A stretch of 13,041 nucleotides of DNA. Origin: an uncultured Francisella sp. (lineage in GTDB: Bacteria; Pseudomonadota; Gammaproteobacteria; Burkholderiales; Neisseriaceae). The position numbers and the translations under genes are program-made. This document shows, one piece after another, positions 1 to 7,586 of this stretch; position 1 is the stretch's first letter, and the number at the start of each line of letters is the position of its first letter. The notes beneath the pieces are model-generated. The model was given only the letters and a program-made list of their open reading frames with translations, was not told the origin of the DNA and did no database searches. The DNA lies in assembly GCA_905373555.1 (NCBI GenBank), contig CAJPTP010000011.1, positions 1 through 13,041 on the forward strand. Direction: 5' to 3'.

Positions 1-784
1 CGTAGTTGCCCGCGACCACCAAAGCTCCGATGACGACGATCAGCAGCGTCGCGAGCACGTTCATCTGCGGGTCGAGCCCGCGCCGGATTTTGGCGAAGAT
101 CACCTGCGGCAGCGTGGTCGAGCCCGGACCCGAGAGGAACGACGCGATCACCAAGTCGTCCAGCGACAGCGTGATGCCCAGCAAAAAGGCGCTCAACAGC
201 GCGGGCGCGATCAGCGGCAGCGTGATCAAAAAGAACACCTTCAAGGGCCGCGCCCCCAGATCCATGGCCGCCTGCTCCAGCTTCTCGTCGATTTCCGTCA
301 GCCTCGCGCGCACCATGACGGTGGCGTAGGACATGATCAGCGTGGCGTGGCCGAAAAAGATCGTCAAAAAGCCGCGCTCGAAGGAAAACGGCGTGTTTTT
401 CAGCAGCATTTGCAGCTCGAACACCAACAGCAAGACCGAAAGACCCGTGATCACCTCGGGCATCACCATGGGCGCGGACACCATGCCGGCGAACAGCGTC
501 GAGCCGCGAAAGCGTCGGATGCGCGCCAAAGCATAGCCCGCGAACGTGGCCAAAACGACCCCCACGAAAGAGCTCACGGCGGCCAAGCGAAAAGACAGCC
601 ACGCGGCGCTCAAGACCTCTTGGTTGCGCATGAGCCTGCCGTACCACTTCATCGAAAATCCGCCCCACACGGTCACAAGCGTCGAGGCGTTGAAGGAGTA
701 GACCACCAGGCAAATCAAAGGCAGATACAAAAAGGCGAAGCCGATGGCGAGCATCGCGCGCGTGAACCCTGACGTTTTGCCCAT
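1..784 (-). CDS. potI: PotI-like polyamine ABC transporter permease (3' end missing)
   Basis: This is the second membrane permease of an ABC importer for putrescine-type polyamines, acting in the inner membrane with PotH and the ATPase PotG. 261 codons are present and the gene runs off the window; the E. coli family member is about 281 residues, so roughly 20 C-terminal residues are missing. The sequence begins MGKTSGFTRAMLAIGFAFLY, with a first membrane helix at about 10-30. Several hydrophobic segments follow, and the EAA-type loop that contacts the ATPase lies at about 170-190 (QAAMDLGARPLKVFFLITLP). The stretch LSLDDLVIASFLSGPG at 207-222 is very like E. coli PotI. The start is fixed by a strong Shine-Dalgarno (AGGAGGG, 793-799) eight bases upstream, inside the end of potH. 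Only one base separates it from the potH stop, so the two are co-translated. It could in principle be a spermidine permease (PotC family), but the PotGHI context favours PotI. Confidence 0.9.
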   Translation of the reverse strand, partial: MGKTSGFTRAMLAIGFAFLYLPLICLVVYSFNASTLVTVWGGFSMKWYGRLMRNQEVLSAAWLSFRLAAVSSFVGVVLATFAGYALARIRRFRGSTLFAGMVSAPMVMPEVITGLSVLLLVFELQMLLKNTPFSFERGFLTIFFGHATLIMSYATVMVRARLTEIDEKLEQAAMDLGARPLKVFFLITLPLIAPALLSAFLLGITLSLDDLVIASFLSGPGSTTLPQVIFAKIRRGLDPQMNVLATLLIVVIGALVVAGNY

Positions 785-785
785 C

Positions 786-1838
786 TTATTTGCCCTCCTT
801 GGCCAAATGCCTGGTTTCGTAGCGGTTGTACAGGCCGATGGGAAGCACCAGCAAGGCGAGCATCACCACGGCGATGGAGCTGGCCTGCGGCCAATCGTAT
901 TGGTCGAAGAAAGCGTTCCACAGCACCTTGCCCACCATGAGGTTGCCGGGGCCGGCGACCAAATCCGGGATCACGAACTCGCCCACGCAAGGGATGAACA
1001 CCAGCATCGAGCCCGAAATAATGCCCGCCTTGGTCATGGGCAAAGTCACCCGCCAAAACGCCGTGAGCGGCCTGGCGCCCAGATCCCCCGCCGCCTCCAG
1101 CAGCCTGCGGTCAAGCTTCATGATGTCCGAGCACAGCGGCAGCACCATGAACGGCAGGTAGGCGTAGGTCATGATCAACAGCAGCGAGAAGGTGTTGTAA
1201 AACAAATCCATCGGCTGCAGCCCAATGGAGCGAAGAAAGTTGTTGATCAGCCCATTTTGGCTCAACAGCCCCATCCATGCGTACACGCGCAGCAGCAGCG
1301 ACGTCCAAAAGGGGATCATCACGGCCAAAAGCAGGACGTTGCGCCGGGCGGGCGACGCCTGCGCGATGCCGTAGGCCATGGGGTAGCCCAACAGCAGGCA
1401 AAACAGGGTCGTCAAGGCGGCGGTGAAGAACGACGACACGTAGGCGCGGACTTGAATGTTCTGCCCTTGGTCGCTTAGCCATCCCATTTGCCCGAACCAA
1501 TCGCCCACGCCTTGCGGGGTGATGGAGGCGATGAGGTTGAAGGGGTTGAGCTCGCCCTTGAGCGTTTGCCACAAATCCTCGGCCAAGGCTTGGTAGTTGT
1601 AAAACGCCAAGCGCACCGTGGTTTCGCTCATGTCCGGGTCGTAGGAGACCAAATTCGTGTAGGGCGGGATTTTCACCGCCTGGTCGGCGAAACTGATTTT
1701 CAGGACGATGACAAACGGGATCAGGAAAAACACCAAAAGCCACAGGTAGGGCACCGCGATCACGAATTTGCTGCCCGCCCGCGAGCGGCGCAAGCGCGTT
1801 TTCAGACGCTTGGCGTCGAATCTTTTGAGTAGCGCCAC
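786..1838 (-). CDS. potH: PotH-like polyamine ABC transporter permease
   Basis: This is the first inner-membrane permease of the polyamine importer and pairs with PotI to form the channel. It has 350 residues, somewhat longer than E. coli PotH (about 317). After a basic cytoplasmic N terminus (residues 1-23) comes a first helix at about 26-48, then a periplasmic segment at about 50-130, then helices from about 132 onward. The EAA loop at 248-268 has E248, A249, A250, G251, G254 and ends in TLPM. The start is GTG at 1836-1838, supported by an AGGAG Shine-Dalgarno at 1845-1849 that overlaps the potG stop codon. The nine-base gap to potG and one-base gap to potI indicate one transcript. The longer periplasmic loop, with inserted segments around 65-125, probably accounts for the extra length. 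Confidence is high for family and role; the exact substrate is inferred. Confidence 0.92.
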   Translation of the reverse strand: MALLKRFDAKRLKTRLRRSRAGSKFVIAVPYLWLLVFFLIPFVIVLKISFADQAVKIPPYTNLVSYDPDMSETTVRLAFYNYQALAEDLWQTLKGELNPFNLIASITPQGVGDWFGQMGWLSDQGQNIQVRAYVSSFFTAALTTLFCLLLGYPMAYGIAQASPARRNVLLLAVMIPFWTSLLLRVYAWMGLLSQNGLINNFLRSIGLQPMDLFYNTFSLLLIMTYAYLPFMVLPLCSDIMKLDRRLLEAAGDLGARPLTAFWRVTLPMTKAGIISGSMLVFIPCVGEFVIPDLVAGPGNLMVGKVLWNAFFDQYDWPQASSIAVVMLALLVLPIGLYNRYETRHLAKEGK

Positions 1839-1847
1839 GGCTTGCTC

Positions 1848-3179
1848 CTAGCGAATCAAAGCGATGGGCTGATCGTCATGCCAGCCGATGTAAACCGTCT
1901 CGTCCCACGTCGGGGCGTCCTCGTCGGCCAGGTACCACCGCGAGGAGGGAATCGAGCTTTTGAGGATGAAGCCGCTTTCGAGGCGCACGTAGTAAACCGA
2001 GACGCTGCCCAGATACGCGATGTCGTCGACCACGCCGCAAGCCCAGTTGCAGTCGTCGAAATGGGCGGGCTTGCTTTTGTACATGTTGACGTCCTCGGGT
2101 CGCAAACTGACCCACGCCTCGGCCCCCTCGGGCTGGCCGAAGTTGTAGCTCAAGCGGAATGGGTTGTTCATCTCGCCGCACCGGATGTAGGTTTCGCTCG
2201 ACGTGCAGTTGAGAATCGAGCCTTTCAGAACGTTGGTCTCGCCCAGGAATTGCGCGGTGAAGCGGCTGTTGGGGTATTCGTAGACGTCGAACGGCGTCCC
2301 CACCTGCTGCAGCTTGCCCTCGGACATGACGGCGATGCGGGTGGCCATGGTCATGGCCTCTTCCTGGTCGTGGGTGACCATCACGCAGGTGACGCCGACG
2401 TCTTCGATGGTGTTGGCCAGCTCCAGCTGCGTGTGCTTGCGCAGGTTTTTGTCCAGCGCCCCCAGCGGCTCGTCGAGCAGCAGCAGTTTGGGCTTTTTGG
2501 CCAAGGAGCGCGCCAGCGCGATGCGCTGCTGCTGGCCGCCCGACAGCTGATGGGGCTTGCGCTCGCCGAATTTTTCCATCTGCACGAGCTTGAGCATCTC
2601 ATCCACGCGGCTTTCGATCCGGTCTTTGGGCAGCTTGTCTTGCTTGAGCCCAAAGGCGATGTTCTGGCGCACCGTCATGTGCGGAAACAGCGCGTAGCTT
2701 TGGAACATCATGTTGATTGGCCGCTCGTAGGGGGCGAGCTTGGTGATGTCCTCGCCGTCGAGGATGATGCGCCCCGCCGTGGGCTTCTCCAGCCCCGCGA
2801 GCATGCGCAGAAGCGTCGATTTGCCGCAGCCCGAGCTGCCCAAAAGGGCAAAAATCTCGCCTTGGTGGACTTCCAGATCCACGCCGTCGACGGCGTAAAT
2901 GTCGCCGAATTGCTTGATCAGCCCTTGGATGGACAAGAAGCCCTTCTTGCGCGCGCTGGCTTTGGCCACGGCGCTGACCTTGCTTTGCGGGTCGACGATG
3001 GATGACGTTTTGGCGCCCTTGGGCGAGGGCGAGCCCGCGCCCGAGCCGTTTGTCCGGGGCGCCGCGTTGCCGGAGGCGCCTTCGCTCTTGGCCTTTTGCG
3101 CCTCGTTTTGCGCGCCGCCCGTGGGCGCATCGAGACGGTCTTTCTCGACGTCGGCGTCGTCGCGGCGGGAATCAGACAT
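1848..3179 (-). CDS. potG: PotG-like polyamine ABC transporter ATP-binding protein
   Basis: This is the cytoplasmic ATPase that powers the PotH/PotI permease. It has 443 residues against about 377 in E. coli PotG. Residues 1-80 are a low-complexity, charged, Ala/Gly/Ser/Lys-rich extension that looks disordered. The ABC domain follows: Walker A GSSGCGKST (114-122), Q-loop Q160, signature LSGGQQQR (212-219), Walker B LLLLDEP (232-238) and switch histidine H270. A C-terminal regulatory TOBE-like region (about 315-443) contains LRPEDV. The segment INMMFQSYALFPHMTV (155-170) is nearly identical to known PotG/PotA proteins. I chose ATG at 3177-3179 because AAGGA lies seven bases upstream; an in-frame TTG at 3245 would add 22 residues but has no clear ribosome site. 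It is the first gene of the potGHI operon. The leader carries a terminator-like hairpin that may attenuate expression. The substrate could be another polyamine. Confidence 0.93.
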   Translation of the reverse strand: MSDSRRDDADVEKDRLDAPTGGAQNEAQKAKSEGASGNAAPRTNGSGAGSPSPKGAKTSSIVDPQSKVSAVAKASARKKGFLSIQGLIKQFGDIYAVDGVDLEVHQGEIFALLGSSGCGKSTLLRMLAGLEKPTAGRIILDGEDITKLAPYERPINMMFQSYALFPHMTVRQNIAFGLKQDKLPKDRIESRVDEMLKLVQMEKFGERKPHQLSGGQQQRIALARSLAKKPKLLLLDEPLGALDKNLRKHTQLELANTIEDVGVTCVMVTHDQEEAMTMATRIAVMSEGKLQQVGTPFDVYEYPNSRFTAQFLGETNVLKGSILNCTSSETYIRCGEMNNPFRLSYNFGQPEGAEAWVSLRPEDVNMYKSKPAHFDDCNWACGVVDDIAYLGSVSVYYVRLESGFILKSSIPSSRWYLADEDAPTWDETVYIGWHDDQPIALIR

Positions 3180-3256
3180 GTTGCATCCTTCAAGGAAAAG
3201 GGGCTCGGGCGCCCGGCGCCGGGGCCGGATCGAGCCTGAAGGCAAGGGCGCTTGCC

Positions 3257-3293
3257 GAAAAAAAACAAAGCCCGCGACGCGAAGTCGTGGGCT
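3257..3293 (-). terminator. Intrinsic terminator / possible attenuator in potG leader
   Basis: On the minus strand a 10-bp stem (3284-3293 with 3269-3278, one G-T pair) and a 5-base loop are followed by a T-rich run of about twelve bases interrupted by one A and one G (3258-3269 on the other strand). It lies about 180 bases after the metY stop and 78 bases before the potG start. It may end metY transcripts. Because a candidate promoter lies just upstream (3309-3339), it may instead act within the potG leader. Confidence 0.8.
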
Positions 3294-3308
3294 CTCGCTT
3301 TGAGCGCA

Positions 3309-3339
3309 AGTTTAAGGCAAGAGGGCCGCATCGCGTCAA
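3309..3339 (-). promoter_or_regulatory. Candidate sigma-70 promoter for potGHI
   Basis: On the minus strand TTGACG (3334-3339) is a good -35 box. TTAAAC (3310-3315, spacer 18) or TAAACT (3309-3314, spacer 19) is an imperfect -10 box. The predicted start, around 3302, falls immediately before the terminator hairpin, which would put that hairpin within the first 45 nucleotides of the message. The -10 match is moderate, so this is a candidate only. Confidence 0.4.
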
Positions 3340-3473
3340 GCCGCGCCGAACCCAAGCCTCATTTCGCCTCGATTGTTGCGTGTTGCCAAACCTGTGAAAA
3401 ACTGCGGCGAAAATGCGCCGAAATGATCCGAAAACTCTCCAACAGCGCTGAAAAACGCGTCGAAAACGCTGCG

Positions 3474-4751
3474 TCAGCGCTGCGAGGCGTCGAGCGCTTG
3501 GCTCAAATCGTCGATCAGATCGTCCGGGTGCTCCAAGCCGATGCTCAAGCGGATCATTTCCTCGGGCACGCCCGCCGCTTTCAACCCTTCCGCGTCAAGC
3601 TGACCGTGCGTGGTGGAGGCGGGGTGGGTGGCGAGCGACTTGGCGTCGCCGATGTTGACCAAGCGCGTGAACAGCTGCAACGCGTCGAGGAATTTGGCGC
3701 CGTTGGCGCGCCCGCCCTTGACCCCGAAGCTCAACAGGCCCGACGCCTTGCCCGAGTATTTCGCGTCGATCAGCGGCTTGTAGGGGCTGGAGGGCAGCCC
3801 CGGGTAGTTGACCCACTGCACGTCCTTTCGGCTTTCGAGAAATTGCGCGACCTTCAGCGCGTTGGCGCTGTGGCGCTCCATGCGCGGCGCCAAGCTCTCC
3901 AAGCCTTGCAAGTGCAGCCAAGAGTTGAACGGGCTCGCGGCGCCGCCCGTGTTGCGCAGGTAGACCAAACGCAGGCGCCCCGCGTAGGCGGCCTTGCCGA
4001 ACTCGTCGGCCATGATCACGCCGTGGTAGCAGCCCTCCGGACTGGTGAACTGCGGGAAGCGCTTGGCGTTTTTGACCCAATCGAACTTGCCCGAGTCGAT
4101 CACGACTCCGCCCATCGAGGTGCCGTGGCCGCCGATGTACTTGGTCAAGGAATGGATCACAATGTCCGCGCCGTGCTCGATGGGCCGATGCAGCGCCGGG
4201 GTCGCGACCGTGTTGTCGGCGATGACGGGAATTCCCGCCTCGTGCGCGTATTTTGCGAACTTCGAGACGTCCAAAACGTTGATCGAGGGGTTGCCGATCG
4301 TCTCGAGGTACACGGCTTTGGTGCGCTCGTCGACCAACTCTTTGATTTTCTCGGGATGCTTGGGGTCGAAGAACTTGGCCGTGATCCCCATGGCGGGCAA
4401 AGTGTGCTGAAACAGGGTGAACGAGCCGCCGTAGAGAGTCGAGGAGGCCAAAATGTTGTCGCCCGCCTTGGCCAAGGTGCACACCGAATACTGCACGGCC
4501 GTCATGCCGCTGGAGACGGCCACGGCGGCGACGCCGCCTTCGAGCATGGCCATGCGGGTTTCCAGCACCGAGTTCGTGGGGTTGGTGATGCGGGTGTAGA
4601 TGTTGCCCGCGACCTTCAAGTTGAACAGATCGGCGCCGTGCTGGGCGCTGTCGAACGCGTAGCTGGTGGTTTGGTAAATGGGAACGGCGGCGGATTTGCC
4701 GTCGGTGTCGGGTTTGTAGCCGGCGTGTATCGCGAGGGTCTCTAGTCTCAT
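3474..4751 (-). CDS. metY: O-acetylhomoserine sulfhydrylase (aminocarboxypropyltransferase)
   Basis: This cytoplasmic PLP enzyme makes homocysteine (or methionine with methanethiol) from O-acetylhomoserine and sulfide, giving direct sulfur assimilation into methionine. It has 425 residues, normal for the MetY group of Cys/Met-metabolism PLP enzymes. Visible family features are MRLETLAIHAGY at the N terminus, YTRITNPTN (52-60), SSGM (80-83), the PLP-contacting D179 in IADN, and the Schiff-base lysine K204 in HSLTKYIGGHG. The C terminus has the usual RLSIGLEHPDDLIDDL. The ATG at 4749-4751 is preceded by AAGGA at a normal distance, so the longer upstream reading frame is rejected. The gene stands alone on the minus strand between typA and potG. 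Its upstream gap holds two strong hairpins. A related cystathionine gamma-synthase is possible but less likely from these motifs and the length. Confidence 0.93.
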   Translation of the reverse strand: MRLETLAIHAGYKPDTDGKSAAVPIYQTTSYAFDSAQHGADLFNLKVAGNIYTRITNPTNSVLETRMAMLEGGVAAVAVSSGMTAVQYSVCTLAKAGDNILASSTLYGGSFTLFQHTLPAMGITAKFFDPKHPEKIKELVDERTKAVYLETIGNPSINVLDVSKFAKYAHEAGIPVIADNTVATPALHRPIEHGADIVIHSLTKYIGGHGTSMGGVVIDSGKFDWVKNAKRFPQFTSPEGCYHGVIMADEFGKAAYAGRLRLVYLRNTGGAASPFNSWLHLQGLESLAPRMERHSANALKVAQFLESRKDVQWVNYPGLPSSPYKPLIDAKYSGKASGLLSFGVKGGRANGAKFLDALQLFTRLVNIGDAKSLATHPASTTHGQLDAEGLKAAGVPEEMIRLSIGLEHPDDLIDDLSQALDASQR

Positions 4752-4846
4752 TCGACATCCTTTCGTTTGCGGCCAAGGCCAAAGCGCGCCCGGCCGAACA
4801 ACGGCGCGGGCGCCGCGCCAAGCGGCGCAACAGGCGCAGTCAGAAC

Positions 4847-4910
4847 GCCCGCCTTTCCCGGCCGGAGGGGAAAGGCGGGCGATCCGCGCTTGGAAAAGAG
4901 CCAAGCGCGG
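4847..4910 (-). terminator. Two consecutive hairpins after typA
   Basis: Directly after the typA stop on the minus strand are two perfect stems. The first pairs 4901-4910 with 4884-4893 (10 bp, 7-base loop). Three bases later the second pairs 4868-4880 with 4847-4859 (13 bp, 8-base loop). Neither is followed by a proper T-run, so termination would be imperfect; they may instead protect the 3' end of the message or sit in the metY leader. The hairpins are clear, the terminator role is inferred. Confidence 0.6.
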
Positions 4911-4914
4911 GGAA

Positions 4915-6723
4915 TCACTTTCTCATTTGGCGGCGGCGATCCAGCTCGGTCAGAATGCGTTTGCGCAGGCGGATATGGCGCGGCGTGATTTCGACCAGCT
5001 CGTCGTCCTCGATGAACTCCACCGCGCTTTCCAGCGTCAGCTTGATCGGCGGGGTGAGCCGCACGGCCTCGTCGGTTCCGGCGGCCCGGATGTTGGTCAG
5101 GTGCTTGCCCTTGAGCGGGTTGACCACCAAATCGTTGCCGCGCGAGTGGATGCCCACGATCATGCCCTCGTAAATTTCGTCGCCCGGGTTGACGAACATG
5201 CGGCCGCGATCCTCCAAATTCCACAGCGCGTACGCCACGGCCGGGCCCGATTCTTGCGACACCATCACGCCGTTGCGCCTGGAGGGCATGTCCTCCTTTT
5301 TGGGCCCGTAGTCGTCGAACACGTGGCTCATGACGCCCAAGCCGCGCGTGAGGGTCATGAACTCGTTTTGGAAGCCGATCAGGCCTCGGGCCGGGATCCT
5401 GTACTCCAGCCGCGCGCGGCCCGAGGGCTCGACGTCCATTTCCAGCAAATCGCCTTTGCGCCGCGCCAGCTCCTCCATCACGCCGCCTTGCTGCGTTTGC
5501 TCGACGTCGACCGAAAGGTTCTCGTAGGGCTCGCACAAAACGCCGTCGATTTTCTTGTACAGCACCTTGGGTTTGCCCACGGCCAGCTCGTAGCCTTCGC
5601 GGCGCATGTTCTCGATGAGGATGGTCAAGTGCAGCTCGCCCCGGCCCGAGACGCGAAAGACGTCGGCGTCGGCGGTTTCCTCCACGCGCAGGGCGACGTT
5701 GGACATCAACTCTTTTTTCAGGCGCTCGCCGATTTGCCTTGAAGTGAGGAACTTGCCTTCGCGCCCCGCCAACGGCGAGGTGTTGACCATGAAATCCATG
5801 GTCAATGTCGGCTCGTCGATGATCAGCTGCGGCAGGCCTTTGGGCTCGTCTTTGTTGCAGATGGTGACGCCGATGCCCATGTGCTCCAGGCCCGAGATGA
5901 TGACGATGTCGCCCGATTCGGCCTCATCCAAAGGCACGCGCTCCAACCCCTTGAAGCCCAACACCTGGCCGATCTTGCCCGCGCCGATCAACTCGTCGGC
6001 GCGCATGACGGACACCTGTTGGCCCGTTTTGATCTTGCCGTTGAGGATGCGCCCGATCCCCAGCTGCCCGACGTAGGGGGAATAGTCCAGCTGGGAAATT
6101 TGCAGCTGCAGCGGTTTGTCCGCGCTGCCCGAAGGGGCGGGGGTGTACTTCAAAATCGCCTCGAACAGCGGCTTCATGTCGACTTTGGGGTCGTTCTCGT
6201 CGGCCATGGCGTAGCCGTTGAGGCCGGATGCGTAAAGAATCGGGAAATCCAGCTGCTCCTCGCTCGCCCCCAGCTTGTCGAACAGATCGAAGGTTTGGTC
6301 GATCACCCAATTGGGGCGCGCCCCGGGCCTGTCGATCTTGTTGATCACCACGATGGGCCTAAGCCCTTGGGCCAAGGCTTTTTTGGTCACGAAGCGGGTT
6401 TGGGGCATCGGGCCTTCCTGCGCGTCGACCAGCAGCAAGACGCAATCGACCATGCCCAGCACGCGCTCGACCTCGCCGCCGAAGTCCGCGTGCCCCGGGG
6501 TGTCGACGATGTTGATCAGATAGCCGCCGTACTCGATGGCGGTGTTTTTGGCCAAAATCGTGATGCCGCGCTCTTTTTCCAAATCGTTGCTGTCCATGAC
6601 GCGCTCCGCGACCTCTTGGTTGTCGCGGAAGGTGCCCGACTGGCGCAAAAGCTGGTCGACCAGCGTGGTTTTGCCGTGATCGACGTGGGCGATGATGGCG
6701 ATGTTGCGAATCTTTTTTTCCAT
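4915..6723 (-). CDS. typA: Ribosome-associated translational GTPase TypA/BipA
   Basis: TypA/BipA is an EF-G-like GTPase that binds 70S ribosomes and assists 50S assembly and growth under stress and cold. The gene encodes 602 residues (E. coli about 607). GTPase motifs are AHVDHGKTT (12-20), GITI (53-56), DTPGH (74-78) and NKID (128-131). Domain II, the EF-G-like domains and the TypA-specific C-terminal domain fill the rest; the TypA-specific text around RGLIGFQNEFMT and the C-terminal PIKLTLESAVEFIEDDELVEITP block are clearly visible. The start is ATG at 6721-6723 (MEKKIRNIAIIAHVDHG); the Shine-Dalgarno is weak (AAGAA). The much longer in-frame reading upstream has no homology and crosses the gap toward tRNA-His, so it is rejected. 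A TACAAT -10 box lies about 90 bases upstream. Two hairpins follow the stop. Confidence 0.97.
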   Translation of the reverse strand: MEKKIRNIAIIAHVDHGKTTLVDQLLRQSGTFRDNQEVAERVMDSNDLEKERGITILAKNTAIEYGGYLINIVDTPGHADFGGEVERVLGMVDCVLLLVDAQEGPMPQTRFVTKKALAQGLRPIVVINKIDRPGARPNWVIDQTFDLFDKLGASEEQLDFPILYASGLNGYAMADENDPKVDMKPLFEAILKYTPAPSGSADKPLQLQISQLDYSPYVGQLGIGRILNGKIKTGQQVSVMRADELIGAGKIGQVLGFKGLERVPLDEAESGDIVIISGLEHMGIGVTICNKDEPKGLPQLIIDEPTLTMDFMVNTSPLAGREGKFLTSRQIGERLKKELMSNVALRVEETADADVFRVSGRGELHLTILIENMRREGYELAVGKPKVLYKKIDGVLCEPYENLSVDVEQTQQGGVMEELARRKGDLLEMDVEPSGRARLEYRIPARGLIGFQNEFMTLTRGLGVMSHVFDDYGPKKEDMPSRRNGVMVSQESGPAVAYALWNLEDRGRMFVNPGDEIYEGMIVGIHSRGNDLVVNPLKGKHLTNIRAAGTDEAVRLTPPIKLTLESAVEFIEDDELVEITPRHIRLRKRILTELDRRRQMRK

Positions 6724-6810
6724 GGCGTTCTTCGTGTGTGGTTCGCAAGGCGAGCGGAGCCGCAAGCGCTGCGGGTCGCCTGCGCCTGATGCGCGATAGC
6801 AAAGTGGCGT

Positions 6811-6816
6811 ATTGTA
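6811..6816 (-). promoter_or_regulatory. Candidate -10 box for typA
   Basis: TACAAT on the minus strand matches the sigma-70 -10 consensus at five of six positions and stands out in very GC-rich DNA, about 88 bases before the typA start. No convincing -35 box is found 16-18 bases upstream. Confidence 0.35.
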
Positions 6817-6934
6817 CAACCGCGGCCCCAAGCGCCGAGCGGGCCCGCTTCGGCCGCCTTTCTTGGCGCAATCGGCGTTGCGCCGGGGGCGCAGCGCCGC
6901 GGCGCGCGCCGCCGGCGGGCAAAGACCGCCTGCC

Positions 6935-6960
6935 CAAAGCGCGCGCCCGGGCGCGCTTTG
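6935..6960. repeat. Inverted repeat with CAAAGCGCGC arms
   Basis: A perfect 10-bp inverted repeat (6935-6944 with 6951-6960) with a 6-base spacer. No T-run follows on either strand, so it is not a typical terminator. The arm sequence CAAAGCGCG recurs in the terminator after nsrR (12837-12864). Confidence 0.7.
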
Positions 6961-7239
6961 AAGGCGCGTTTGGGGCGCGGCGCCCGAAGGAAACCGGCGC
7001 AAAAGCCAAGCGGCAAGGCAAGGGCGCCGAAGCGCGGGATTCAAAGCGCCCGGCGCCGTTTGCGCGCCGTTCGCCCCGTTTCGGGCGGCTCGCCTTGGAT
7101 GCGAAATGGCAAAGGAGTAAGCGAAAAAGTAGAAGGGCGTTTCTCGCAAGGGGACGGCCAGTCGCCGCGGCGCGGCGAAGCCGATGGGTCGGCGAAGAAG
7201 CGGGCGACGAGCCCTTGGACGCCGAAACCGGAAATGAAA

Positions 7240-7316
7240 TGGGGTGGATGACAGGGATCGAACCTGCGACAACCGGAATCACAATCCGGGGCTCTACCAA
7301 CTGAGCTACATCCACC
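7240..7316 (-). tRNA. tRNA-His (anticodon GTG)
   Basis: Full cloverleaf on the minus strand: acceptor stem GTGGATG (7309-7315) pairs with CATCCAC (7244-7250), the anticodon stem CCGGA/TCCGG encloses GTG at 7280-7282, and the T-loop contains GGTTCGATCC. The extra G at position -1 (7316) opposite discriminator C73 (7243) is diagnostic for tRNA-His. The CCA end is encoded (7240-7242). It is the last gene of the Pro(CGG)-Arg-His run. Confidence 0.97.
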
Positions 7317-7383
7317 ATATGGCGACGCAACGCCGAATCGCCCGCGAAAAGCCCGCGGGCGGCCGCGTCGATTTGGCGCGATT

Positions 7384-7460
7384 TGGTGCGATCGGCAGGA
7401 CTCGAACCTGTAACCCCCGGCTTAGAAGGCCGATGCTCTATCCGGTTGAGCTACGATCGC
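7384..7460 (-). tRNA. tRNA-Arg (anticodon TCT)
   Basis: Acceptor stem GCGATCG (7454-7460) pairs with CGATCGC (7388-7394), the discriminator is A, and CCA is encoded at 7384-7386. The anticodon loop CTTCTAA gives TCT (7424-7426), reading AGA and probably AGG. The T-arm has GGTTCGAGTCC. Co-oriented with tRNA-Pro(CGG) and tRNA-His, it is probably cut from one precursor. Confidence 0.97.
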
Positions 7461-7493
7461 CAAGCCTTCCTGTCGAAAGGCGCCGAAAAATGG

Positions 7494-7571
7494 TGGTCGA
7501 GGCGGTGGGATTTGAACTCACGACCCCCTGAACCCGAATCAGGTGCGCTGACCGGACTGCGCTACGCCTCG
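7494..7571 (-). tRNA. tRNA-Pro (anticodon CGG)
   Basis: Acceptor CGAGGCG (7565-7571) pairs with CGCCTCG (7498-7504), with discriminator A and encoded CCA (7494-7496). The anticodon loop TTCGGGT gives CGG (7534-7536), with G37 as expected for proline. The C1-G72 pair fits tRNA-Pro. Its acceptor stem and D-arm start (CGAGGCGTAGCGCAGTCCGG) are identical to the Pro(TGG) gene, pointing to duplication or concerted evolution. A near-consensus promoter lies just upstream. Confidence 0.97.
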
Positions 7572-7586
7572 ACGAATGAAGCGCGG

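Larger units (their letters stand above)
6724..7239. other. Gene-free GC-rich gap between typA and the tRNA cluster
   Basis: About 515 bases with no recognisable gene on either strand. Open frames here lack homology and are products of high GC content. The left end is the typA leader with a TACAAT box at 6811-6816. The middle (about 6890-6990) is extremely GC-rich and dominated by CGCG-type inverted repeats, the clearest at 6935-6960. The right end is the 3' trailer of tRNA-His, for which I see no T-run terminator. Confidence 0.6.

Noticed and set aside
1842..3005. 387-residue open frame on the plus strand
   Set aside because: It is antisense to potG, which has all ABC ATPase motifs.
3252..4745. 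497-residue open frame on the plus strand
   Set aside because: It is antisense to metY, which has the PLP lysine and complete family motifs. The plus-strand reading has no recognised motif.
4752..4846. Methionine-related riboswitch ahead of metY
   Set aside because: I can see small hairpins only; no recognisable conserved core of a SAM or SAH riboswitch is present.
5881..6789. 302-residue open frame on the plus strand
   Set aside because: It is antisense to the GTPase domain of typA and is rich in Asp/His/Val, reflecting the complement of real codons.
6724..7272. N-terminal extension of TypA to position 7272
   Set aside because: It would run through the tRNA-His gene and adds Arg/Pro-rich sequence absent from TypA; the ATG at 6723 begins the conserved protein.
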